This document shows positions 1-7,405 of a DNA stretch of 16,833 bases, piece after piece (position 1 is the first letter of the stretch; the number at the start of each line of letters is the position of its first letter). Origin of the DNA: JBCBKZ01 sp039026975 (GTDB taxonomy: Bacteria; Bacteroidota; Bacteroidia; J057); contig JBCCLI010000107.1 in assembly GCA_039026975.1 (NCBI GenBank), positions 1 through 16,833 on the forward strand, read 5' to 3'. Below the pieces are notes generated by a model. The model was not told where the DNA came from and searched no databases. It saw nothing but the letters and a program-made list of their open reading frames with translations. The translations under genes and the position numbers were made by a program.

Positions 1-755
1 AGACAGCCCTGGTAACAGGCGGTACACACGGGCTGGGAATGGCCATGGCCATGGGATTAGCTGAAGCTGGCGTACAGCTGGTAATCAACGGACACACACC
101 AGCCAAAATGGAGAAGGCACTCACCCATTACAAAAGCCTGGACGTGAGTGCCAAAGGCTACCTATTTGATGTTACAGATGAGCAAGCTGCGAGTGATTCT
201 CTCAAGAAAATGGAAGAGGAGGTAGGCCCTATTGATATACTCGTTAACAATGCTGGGATCATTAAACGTACCCCTTTGGCAGATATGGAAACAGCTGACT
301 TTAAGGCTGTGCTGGAAGTAGACCTGGTGGCCCCTTTCATTATGGCTAAGCATGTCATTAAGGGCATGATCAGCAGAGGAGGCGGAAAGATCATCAATAT
401 CTGCTCCATGATGAGTGAGCTGGGAAGGGATACCGTAGGGGCGTATGCGGCAGCTAAAGGCGGCCTGAAAATGCTCACCCAAAACATGGCTACTGAGTGG
501 GCCAGGCATAATATACAGGTGAATGGCATAGGTCCTGGCTACTTTGCTACTGAGCAAACCGCTCCCATTAGAAAAGACGGCCATCCCTTACATGAATTCA
601 TCATAGGTCGTACGCCTGCAGGCAAGTGGGGAGAACCTCATCAGCTTAAGGGTGCTGCCATTTTTCTGGCTTCAGAGGCGTCCGATTTTGTAAATGGACA
701 CATCCTCTATGTGGATGGCGGAATTCTGGCTACCATAGGGAAGCCTAAAGAATAA
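1..755 (+). CDS. SDR-family dehydrogenase, gluconate 5-dehydrogenase / KduD-like (5' end outside window)
   Basis: Short-chain dehydrogenase/reductase using NAD(P)(H). The frame is open from base 3 and encodes the Rossmann motif TGGTHGLG at 15-38, upstream of the first ATG at 39, so the true start lies left of the window and the gene is partial. Also visible are NNAG near 249-260, the catalytic Ser codon at 405-407, Tyr at 444-446 and Lys at 456-458 (YAAAK), thirteen residues between Ser and Tyr as usual, and the C-terminal stretch FVNGHILYVDGG. The PGYFATEQTAP and RTPAGKWGEP segments resemble proteins annotated as gluconate 5-dehydrogenase (IdnO/Gno) or 2-dehydro-3-deoxy-D-gluconate 5-dehydrogenase (KduD). 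No signal peptide is seen, so it should be cytosolic. Beside a GH88 operon, the KduD role fits best: reduction of the diketo sugar from unsaturated uronates towards KDG. The exact substrate is inference. It converges on the PUL operon, so it is a separate transcript. Confidence 0.85.
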   Translation, partial: TALVTGGTHGLGMAMAMGLAEAGVQLVINGHTPAKMEKALTHYKSLDVSAKGYLFDVTDEQAASDSLKKMEEEVGPIDILVNNAGIIKRTPLADMETADFKAVLEVDLVAPFIMAKHVIKGMISRGGGKIINICSMMSELGRDTVGAYAAAKGGLKMLTQNMATEWARHNIQVNGIGPGYFATEQTAPIRKDGHPLHEFIIGRTPAGKWGEPHQLKGAAIFLASEASDFVNGHILYVDGGILATIGKPKE

Positions 756-1039
756 GCCCATTTCTGAATCGCTAATTTCCGGTATGAATCCCGATTTCAG
801 GAACCTGAATTGCCCTGATTTTCTTCACAATAGCTCGCTATTCTACAGACAAGAAGCTGATTAGAACCCTTTATTCGGAATTTCTCACATAAAATTCCCT
901 ACTTTAAACACGATCTAAAAAGCGAAGAAGGTCCTAAGGAGACCTCCTAATCGCTCGAATTCCCAACTTTCCTTGCTGTAATCAGCAGGTTCTAATTCCT
1001 AGCTTTTATACTTTACCCTCAGCAGCCAAGCTGAAACCA
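756..1039. other. convergent intergenic region with clustered small dyads
   Basis: No gene is seen. The region separates the stop of the SDR gene from the stop of the DUF4861 gene. It holds several short inverted repeats: TTCAGG/CCTGAA (796-801 and 804-809), AATAGC/GCTATT (829-834 and 837-842), the nested hairpin at 921-955 annotated separately, and a wide pair ATTAGAACC/GGTTCTAAT (860-868 and 988-996). A degenerate direct repeat, AATTCCCnACTTT, occurs twice (near 893-905 and 958-970). None resembles an insertion-sequence end. Confidence 0.5.
915..955 (-). terminator. probable intrinsic terminator of the polysaccharide operon
   Basis: Read on the minus strand, a two-part hairpin has an outer stem AGCGA/TCGCT (plus-strand 921-925 and 951-955) and an inner stem AGGTC/GACCT (929-933 and 941-945), separated by small internal loops. 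The downstream arm runs straight into a short T tract (plus-strand AAAAA at 917-921). It lies about 85 nt after the DUF4861 stop. The stem is interrupted and the T tract short, so confidence is moderate. Confidence 0.45.
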
Positions 1040-1993
1040 TTATTTCTTTATCAGAGTAACAAATTCTTCTTCTGTGGATACAGCTGCCGGTCCTCTCCCC
1101 CAGGCAGCCATGAATTCATAGCAGCTCCCTTCAACTGAGGTAGGCAATAAGAAGGCATGGCTATCAGGAACAGGCAGGCTCGTTAGTTCTTCTTCTCCCA
1201 GAATGGCAACTGCCATCCCAAGATTTTCCTCATGAAAAGACTGCTTCCCCCATGTATACGCTATGGCTTTACCAGCCGTACTTATTTGTTGGGATTCCAG
1301 TCCATGATTCACTATTCCTGTTGAGAAAGAAAGATCTTCTGGTAATTCTCCCTCTGTAACTGACAGGCAAACCTTAGACCACGGACTACCAGCCTGAATA
1401 GACCAGTCTTGCTGGAGGGAAAACTGATGCTCTCCTACTGTTAATCCCTCAAATGAAAATCTTATGGTAGCAGAGGTTTCTGTATCCTCCAGAATTTCCA
1501 CTTGCTTACTGTCTGCTTCTGAAAGCGTGTAAAGGGTATCTCCATACCAGCAGGCAGGGCTTCCCATTCCCAGAGAACTTCCCACTTTTAGTACATCAGA
1601 TCCCCAGTTCATGATATCATGATAATTCCACCCTACTGTATCCATAACCAGATCTGAGACACTTTTGGCGTAGATGTCATAGCGATGCCTACTGTCCATG
1701 TAAATCCTGTAAGCCACCACATCATTTTCCAGTACAGGCCCTTCAAACATGACCCACTTATTTTGGGGTGCCAGATTTGCAGGCACCTCCATGCTATCTC
1801 TTTGTTCATAAGATCCTGTAATGGTATCCTTATGCGCAGGATCAAAGTCCGTATTTTGTACCAGTAGAACAGCCTGTACCTGATCTTCTATAACTGCTTC
1901 TTGGGGTTTTTCTGGCTTTTCTTCACAAGAAACCCATCCAAAAACTGACAGGATCAGTAGGAGTGTGCATAAATTAGGTAGATGTAATTCCAT
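1040..1993 (-). CDS. DUF4861 family lipoprotein
   Basis: A 317-residue exported lipoprotein. The N-terminus MELHLPNLCTLLLILSVFGWVSC has a hydrophobic segment ending at Cys23, followed by the acidic/lysine stretch EEKPEKPQ, which resembles the export signals of surface lipoproteins in Bacteroidota. Residues about 75-305 match what I recognise as the DUF4861 domain: FEGPVLENDVVAYRIYMDSR, then YDIYAKS, NWGSDVLKVGSSLGMGS, FSTGIVNH and AYTWGKQS. The family is of unknown function. It recurs in polysaccharide utilization loci with enzymes acting on unsaturated uronates (pectin, ulvan, alginate contexts), so a role in carbohydrate binding or cleavage is plausible but unproven. It is the last gene of the operon, 20 nt after GH2, with no evident Shine-Dalgarno. 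The start is supported by the lipoprotein signal peptide beginning at this ATG. Confidence 0.8.
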   Translation of the reverse strand: MELHLPNLCTLLLILSVFGWVSCEEKPEKPQEAVIEDQVQAVLLVQNTDFDPAHKDTITGSYEQRDSMEVPANLAPQNKWVMFEGPVLENDVVAYRIYMDSRHRYDIYAKSVSDLVMDTVGWNYHDIMNWGSDVLKVGSSLGMGSPACWYGDTLYTLSEADSKQVEILEDTETSATIRFSFEGLTVGEHQFSLQQDWSIQAGSPWSKVCLSVTEGELPEDLSFSTGIVNHGLESQQISTAGKAIAYTWGKQSFHEENLGMAVAILGEEELTSLPVPDSHAFLLPTSVEGSCYEFMAAWGRGPAAVSTEEEFVTLIKK

Positions 1994-2013
1994 AGTTTGG
2001 GATTAGGATATTA

Positions 2014-4455
2014 TCAATTTTCTGCTGCTATGGTCAGGTAACTTCCCTTAAAATCTTGATTTCTGGCTTCAATAACTGCCTTTCCTTCTGGCAGGAATAC
2101 CTCTATGGAAGCACGTCCATTGGCCATTTCTATGACCTGACTTCCAGTAGGGGTCCCATAATTAACTACTAACTGCCCCTGTCCATTCAAAGAGAAATAC
2201 ACCCTGTCCTCATAGGTTAAGACTCTATTCCCTTCCTGATCTACCATAGTAGCTTCTACCAGAAACTTTCCTTTCTCTACAGGACGAGCCTGCAAGCTAA
2301 TATGATGCGGTTTTCCTGCCGGTTGATACCGGTAGCTCAGCCTGAGAGAATCCGTAAATGACACCTCCTCCCCCACATATCCTACGGCCAGCAGATCATT
2401 AGTTCCTTCTGAAAATCCAACTTGCCACCTAAGGTTATGAGCAGGAAAGTTTCCTTTCTCTAAGGCTCTTTTCCCCAGAGACGCCCCATTATGGAAGAGC
2501 TCTACCTCCGGGCAGTTACTGTACACGCTTACTTCTCTTATTTTCCCCTCAGGTCCTGCCCTTTCTGTCCATGTATGGGATTCTATGTATACAAAGGGTT
2601 CTTCTGACCAGTAACTCTTAAAGACATAGTAGCTATCTTTGGGGTTTCCGGCTCTGTCAAGTAGACCCTTTTGATTCACATAGGGAATGGCATTCTCAGG
2701 CCTTAGAGGTGTCCCAAAGTCTTTGAAGGCCCACTGGGCATTTCCCGCAAAGTCAGGAAAAGCTTCACTCACAGACAGATGCCAGTCAAATAAATCCACG
2801 ATATAATTCTCTGTCCAGTCACCTTCTTTAGCTATGTTCTTTACGGATACCTGATTAGCTACTTCCGCCCATTCTTCCTCACTTAGCAGTCCATCACCTG
2901 TCACGGGAGTCTCCGTATGCCTGCCTACATGGCTAGAACCTCCATACTCCATGTGGAGCATGTTGGGATACTTCTTTCGTTCTCTCTCAAGGGCACTTTC
3001 ATAATTTGTGTATACTCCTGCATACCAACCTGCCCAGATAGAGGGGGAAAATACATCTACTAGGTCCGCTCCATCATAGTACTTCCTGAGGGCCGTAAGC
3101 CTGGAAGGGTCCAGCTTATGGGCTAGCTCATTGAGTTCTTTCAGGAACCTATTAAGTTTCTCAGGACTACCTCCTCCTGGAAAATCAGGCAGCCAATAGA
3201 TCTCATTTCCTAGAGACCAGAAGCATATGCTGGGGTGGTGTCTGTTTTGGAGAATTTGTTCTTGCAGAAGCCTCCGAGTATTAGCCCTCCACTCTTCTCC
3301 TCCTATTCCTCCTCTACACCATGGGAGTTCATCCCATACTATGAGTCCCAGCTCATCACAGGCTCTATATACCTCTGGGTCCTGGGGGTAATGTCCCAGC
3401 CTAACAAAATTAGCTCCCATCTCTTTGATGAGCTCCATATCTCGTCTGTGGAGGGAGTCAGGCATAGCAGCTCCATAGCCGGCATGTTCCTCATGCCTGT
3501 GCGTACCTCTCAACAGGAGTTTCTGCCCATTTAGCATAAAGGCTCCGCTTGTATTAAAGGAAAACCATCTTAGTCCCAACCTTTCCTCCTGTATATCCAG
3601 CTCCTTGCCCCCAGCTATCAGGCTAATCCTGGCTGTATATAAGTTAGGGGCTTCAGGAGACCATAAGGCAGGATTATTAAGGGGAAAAGAAGGTAGGATA
3701 AACGAACCGTCCTTCTCTACCAACTCTTCCCTTAATAACTCAAACCGGTTTTTGGCTACTACTTCTTCATCTGGAGAAAGGAGCTCTACCACTATTTCAG
3801 GCTCAACCAAACTCCTGCTAACACTAAGCCCACCTGAGAATTGAATAGTAGCTTCCTCCTCATTTAGGACTGGTGTAGTCCATACAATATCTTCTAAATA
3901 TACCTGGGGGTATTCTATCAGCCAGACATCCCGGGTTATTCCTCCATAGAGGAAGAAATCTGCCTTCTGGGAAGGGATCAGGTTAGGGTTATACGCATTG
4001 CTTACCCTGATAGCCAGCTTATTGATTCCATCTATTACCTGCTCAGTGAGTTGAACCTCGAAGCCCACATATCCCCCTATATGCCCCCCTACCCTTTCTC
4101 CATTTAAGAAGACTTCTGATTCCATATTAGCCCCTTCCAGGTATAGCCTCACACTTTTAGCGGGATCTTTCAGATAGGAGAACTCCTTATAATACCATCC
4201 GGCATCCCTTCTGTAACCGGGGCTGTTATCGGTGGCATCCCACTGATTCCAGGTATGCGGCAGATTGATTTCTTTCCATTCATCTACCGCTATCTCAGGA
4301 AAATCACGGCTACTATCTTCCAGATACTTCCAGCCATCATTAAAGAGCTGAGTAGTTCTCTGGGCCTTACCATGTATAAGTAGAAAGAAACAGAGAACAT
4401 GCACCAAGACAATAGCTTTCCACTGCTGAGGGTAATTCATAGGATTCCAAATCAT
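2014..4455 (-). CDS. glycoside hydrolase family 2 protein (beta-galactosidase / beta-glucuronidase type)
   Basis: Retaining exo-glycosidase of about 813 residues. Domain order (ATG 4455 numbering): signal peptide about 6-32 (core IVLVHVLCFFLLI, likely cut near KAQ), GH2 jelly-roll sugar-binding domain about 35-200, Ig-like domain about 205-310, TIM barrel about 310-600, then a DUF4982-like domain (PEVELFHNGASLGKRAL) and a C-terminal Ig-like domain. The general acid/base is Glu418 in WSLGNEIYW and the nucleophile Glu503 in MEYGG, 85 residues apart as expected for GH2. The barrel entry RGTHRHEEHAG is also typical. Three starts are possible: GTG 4464, ATG 4455 and ATG 4440. I chose 4455 for its ATG and the weak GGTGGG upstream; it lies 16 nt after the GH88 stop. 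Substrate cannot be fixed: beta-galactoside, beta-glucuronide or another beta-glycoside. The likely place is the periplasm, acting on imported oligosaccharides. Confidence 0.88.
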   Translation of the reverse strand: MIWNPMNYPQQWKAIVLVHVLCFFLLIHGKAQRTTQLFNDGWKYLEDSSRDFPEIAVDEWKEINLPHTWNQWDATDNSPGYRRDAGWYYKEFSYLKDPAKSVRLYLEGANMESEVFLNGERVGGHIGGYVGFEVQLTEQVIDGINKLAIRVSNAYNPNLIPSQKADFFLYGGITRDVWLIEYPQVYLEDIVWTTPVLNEEEATIQFSGGLSVSRSLVEPEIVVELLSPDEEVVAKNRFELLREELVEKDGSFILPSFPLNNPALWSPEAPNLYTARISLIAGGKELDIQEERLGLRWFSFNTSGAFMLNGQKLLLRGTHRHEEHAGYGAAMPDSLHRRDMELIKEMGANFVRLGHYPQDPEVYRACDELGLIVWDELPWCRGGIGGEEWRANTRRLLQEQILQNRHHPSICFWSLGNEIYWLPDFPGGGSPEKLNRFLKELNELAHKLDPSRLTALRKYYDGADLVDVFSPSIWAGWYAGVYTNYESALERERKKYPNMLHMEYGGSSHVGRHTETPVTGDGLLSEEEWAEVANQVSVKNIAKEGDWTENYIVDLFDWHLSVSEAFPDFAGNAQWAFKDFGTPLRPENAIPYVNQKGLLDRAGNPKDSYYVFKSYWSEEPFVYIESHTWTERAGPEGKIREVSVYSNCPEVELFHNGASLGKRALEKGNFPAHNLRWQVGFSEGTNDLLAVGYVGEEVSFTDSLRLSYRYQPAGKPHHISLQARPVEKGKFLVEATMVDQEGNRVLTYEDRVYFSLNGQGQLVVNYGTPTGSQVIEMANGRASIEVFLPEGKAVIEARNQDFKGSYLTIAAEN

Positions 4456-4471
4456 GTGGCCCACCAGCCTG

Positions 4472-5740
4472 CTAGTTAACGGAGGCCTTTAAAACAGTTG
4501 GGGAGGAGCTATCTGCTTTGTGCGAAAGTGCTATTCTCCTTTTCAGTGCTTCCACATAGTAATAGTCTGCATAAATAATGGGTACATCTACCTCAAAATC
4601 ACCTGGGACACTCCCTACGCTGTGGTCCAGTAAAAAGGGAGCTGTATTTGACTCGAAAGCACATGCACTTAAGGACTTTAGGGTATTATCCACCCATGGT
4701 AATGTCTCACCACAGTACACAGAATCCAGTTCGCAGAGAATTAGTAGGCCACTGGCTGTAATAGCTGCTGCAGAAGCATCTAAGGGTTCATTAGGGATTT
4801 TGGGGGCATTATAATCCCAGTAAGGAATACTATTCTCAGGAAGATTAGGGTGGGAATAAATATAATCTGCTATGGCCTTTGCTTGCCGCAAAAAGCGCTC
4901 ATCTCCGGTATTCTGATACGTCATAGCAAACCCATAAATATTCCAGGCTTGCCCTCTTGACCAAGAGGACTCGTGTGAATATCCCTGATGCGTGTGTTTA
5001 TGCCTTACCTCCCCTGTAAGTGTATCAAAATCTACTACATGATAGGAACTGTAGTCAGCTCTGATGTGATGAGTAAGGGTGGTCAAAGCGTGTTGGTAGG
5101 CGATCTTATAATAGGTAGAATCACCACTCAGCCTACTGGCTTCAAACAGCATTTCCAGGTTCATCATATTATCTATGATGACGGGAAACTGCCAGGTTTC
5201 CTTATTGAAGTCCCAGGACCTTATGCACCCTACCTTTGGGTTATAGCGATTGATCAGGGTCTTAGATGCCTGGAGAATAACCTCCTTATATCGCTCTTCT
5301 TCCGTTAATCTGTATCCCTGCCCAAAGCTACAGTAGATTTTAAAGCCTAGATCATGGGTATGGGTATCATATTTCTCCTTCTCTATAAATCCTGTCCATT
5401 TTTCTGCTGCTTTCCGGAGTCTCTCATCCTGACTTACTTCATATAGTTGCCACAGTTGACCTGGGTAAAAGCCGCTGGTCCAGTCTCTGGATCCTGTTCC
5501 ATGTAACGTTCCATCAGGTTTCCCCGAGCGCGGAATGGCCATGGAGTCAACCGCTAATTCTTCGAGGTATTCTGTAGCCTTTACGGAAACGGCTTGTAGT
5601 TGATTTTCAAAGTAGGTAGTAGAAGTTCCCTCACTTACAGTTTCTGGCACTTGACAAGCTAGCCAGGGGGTAGTGAGTATGAGTAATAAGTAATAAAGGA
5701 GATTTCTCATTATGTACAGTTTGATCTGACTTTGTATCAT
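4472..5740 (-). CDS. GH88 unsaturated glucuronyl hydrolase, lipoprotein
   Basis: Removes the 4,5-unsaturated uronic acid from the non-reducing end of oligosaccharides made by polysaccharide lyases, by hydration of the double bond (known GH88 mechanism). In 422 residues the (alpha/alpha)6-barrel motifs are clear: DWTSGFYPGQLW, Asp130 in THDLGF, Asp190 in VIIDNMMNLEM, the HTHQGYSHESSWSRGQAW block and DASAAAITASGLL. Asp130 and Asp190 are 60 apart, matching the catalytic pair of Bacillus UGL (Asp88/Asp149). The N-terminus ends in WLAC at Cys29, a lipobox. The ATG at 5740 follows AGGAG by 10 nt; a second ATG at 5710 (MRNLLYYLLL) gives a tighter signal peptide and may be the true start. It is the third gene of the operon, 30 nt after the beta-helix gene. 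GH105 is the main alternative, less likely given these motifs. Its presence implies lyase chemistry upstream in the pathway. Confidence 0.9.
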   Translation of the reverse strand: MIQSQIKLYIMRNLLYYLLLILTTPWLACQVPETVSEGTSTTYFENQLQAVSVKATEYLEELAVDSMAIPRSGKPDGTLHGTGSRDWTSGFYPGQLWQLYEVSQDERLRKAAEKWTGFIEKEKYDTHTHDLGFKIYCSFGQGYRLTEEERYKEVILQASKTLINRYNPKVGCIRSWDFNKETWQFPVIIDNMMNLEMLFEASRLSGDSTYYKIAYQHALTTLTHHIRADYSSYHVVDFDTLTGEVRHKHTHQGYSHESSWSRGQAWNIYGFAMTYQNTGDERFLRQAKAIADYIYSHPNLPENSIPYWDYNAPKIPNEPLDASAAAITASGLLILCELDSVYCGETLPWVDNTLKSLSACAFESNTAPFLLDHSVGSVPGDFEVDVPIIYADYYYVEALKRRIALSHKADSSSPTVLKASVN

Positions 5741-5770
5741 TAGCAGGGAACTCCTACTACCTCTTAGATG

Positions 5771-7369
5771 CTAGTTTTTAATAAATTTTAAGGTCTGTAT
5801 ACCTTCTGCCGTCTGGAGCTTAGCCACATATAGGCCGTTACTGATCCGGCTAGTCGGGTTCCAGCTAATTTCCTGTTCTCCTGCTGCTTGAACCCCCATA
5901 AAGGTCATATCTACTACTCGTCCACTCAGGTCATAAATAGCCAGGGAAACCTCTCCAGATCTAGTCAACTGGTATCTGAAAGTAGCGTTCCCAAAGACAG
6001 GATTAGGTGCTATACCAAATGATAAGGAAGTATTAATCTGCCCCTTAATACTAGTAGCCAGCTGCGGACAGTCTCCCACAGCACCAATGGGTCCACCCGT
6101 GGTAGAAGCAGTAGCAGACTGAGCAGTAGGGCCGTAACAGGGTGAAAAAGTAGAAAAGTCAAATAGGTTCCCTGTATCGAAATCTGTCCCCACTAATGAG
6201 GCGTCCTCCACTATGAAATCGAACATATCCGTAGAGGCTGGATCATTATACAGATCCACTACATATTGGAGAATAGTTCCCGGAATACTTTCCAGTTCTA
6301 ACACTTCTGAGAAAAAGGCAGCAGTGGTATCTGCGCCTAAGGTCTGCTTAACCAGATCTGATAGTACAGGAGGTGCATTCACACTGTCATTAGAGGCCCA
6401 GTAGTCAAGTACATCTTGCGTCCAAAAGATGTTATTGTTAAGCATAGTAAGCTGGGTAGCAGAAGTAAGTGTATCCAAGGTTACTACCTTATGTAGATCG
6501 GCATCAGGTTGATTTTGTTCATCAGTATATACCGGGCTGGATCCTAACATAATAGGATTGATAAATAAGTTATTAGTAATCTTGGCTGTCTCTACATTTT
6601 TTAGCTGTATGTGCCCATGTCTACCGGCGGTATTAAAGCTGGTACATCCATCAATTTCTACGTAGTGATGAGCTTTATCCGCACGACCCTGACTTCTGAA
6701 AAATCTATCCTGGATGTTATACACCAGAGAGTTTTTTACTACTAGAGAATCAAAAAATCTATCTCTAGAGTCTATTCCACGGCCATTTCCCTGAAATACT
6801 CTCCTGTTTCCCCCATTTCTGAAGATACAGTTCTTCACAATAAGCTGAATGCTATCAGCTCTTACCTGAAGGAATCCTCCTCTGTCTTTCTCTATGATAC
6901 AGTCAGTAACTTCTACCCTGGAGCCATAGCCTGAGAGGCGAATCTTACCCCAGTCATGGTTATCTCCGGGTAATTTTTCTCCTGATATGATCCATATGTT
7001 TGTTAGGGTTACATCCCCTTCAGGATACATGACATTTGGGAATTCAGTCCCACTCTCAAAAGGTTTACGCGTAAGGATAGGCTTATTATCAGTCTCAGTA
7101 ACATCTACTGCTTCAATGTGAAGCTTCCACTCAGGTGTATTAACGATATTATCTGAAACTACATAGACCCCTCCGTTCACAAGCTGGTAAACAGTATTTA
7201 CATCCGTTCTCTCACCAGTAGCAGTAGTATCTCCCATGATAGCCGTAAAGAGGTCAGTTGGGTTTTCAGGGTCCTCACTAGCTTCAACGAGCACCACTCT
7301 CTGTGCATATAGCTGGCTGCCCATTAAAAATAAGGCTAATAATGGCCCTATAAAGTATGATTTCTTCAT
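5771..7369 (-). CDS. secreted right-handed beta-helix protein with T9SS C-terminal sorting domain; candidate polysaccharide lyase
   Basis: A 532-residue protein I cannot place in a named enzyme family. It begins with a type I signal peptide (MKKSYFIGPLLALFLMGSQLYA, cut after Ala22). Residues about 60-285 show short beta-strand rungs of a parallel beta-helix: VTLTNIWIIS, VEVTDCIIEKD, FLQVRADSIQLIVKNCIF, FFDSLVVKNSLVYN, HYVEIDGCTSFN, HIQLKNVETAKITNNLFINP. The rungs carry many Arg/Lys/His residues (QVRAD, GRGIDSRDRFF, DRFFRSQGRADKAHH, AGRHGH), which could form a uronate-binding, catalytic face. Residues about 285-445 are less regular. Residues about 447-532 form a type A T9SS sorting domain (FGIAPNPVFGNATFRY, YDLSGRVV, GLYVAKL), predicting export across the outer membrane. 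It is second in the operon, 36 nt after the receptor. It resembles proteins annotated DUF4957/DUF5123 or 'right-handed parallel beta-helix'. I see no PL6 or pectate-lyase signature. The enzymatic role is inference from context; a binding protein is possible. Confidence 0.75.
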   Translation of the reverse strand: MKKSYFIGPLLALFLMGSQLYAQRVVLVEASEDPENPTDLFTAIMGDTTATGERTDVNTVYQLVNGGVYVVSDNIVNTPEWKLHIEAVDVTETDNKPILTRKPFESGTEFPNVMYPEGDVTLTNIWIISGEKLPGDNHDWGKIRLSGYGSRVEVTDCIIEKDRGGFLQVRADSIQLIVKNCIFRNGGNRRVFQGNGRGIDSRDRFFDSLVVKNSLVYNIQDRFFRSQGRADKAHHYVEIDGCTSFNTAGRHGHIQLKNVETAKITNNLFINPIMLGSSPVYTDEQNQPDADLHKVVTLDTLTSATQLTMLNNNIFWTQDVLDYWASNDSVNAPPVLSDLVKQTLGADTTAAFFSEVLELESIPGTILQYVVDLYNDPASTDMFDFIVEDASLVGTDFDTGNLFDFSTFSPCYGPTAQSATASTTGGPIGAVGDCPQLATSIKGQINTSLSFGIAPNPVFGNATFRYQLTRSGEVSLAIYDLSGRVVDMTFMGVQAAGEQEISWNPTSRISNGLYVAKLQTAEGIQTLKFIKN

Positions 7370-7405
7370 AATGAGTTGAGTTTAAAATGATTAAGTAATA
7401 GCTGT

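Noticed and set aside
158..584. Two long open frames antisense to the SDR gene
   Set aside because: They overlap a gene with clear SDR motifs, lack ribosome sites and show cysteine/serine-rich compositions typical of shadow frames.
5771..7369. Assignment of the beta-helix protein to PL6 alginate lyase or pectate lyase
   Set aside because: The length and fold would fit, but I cannot find the characteristic motifs of those families; only the general fold is supported.
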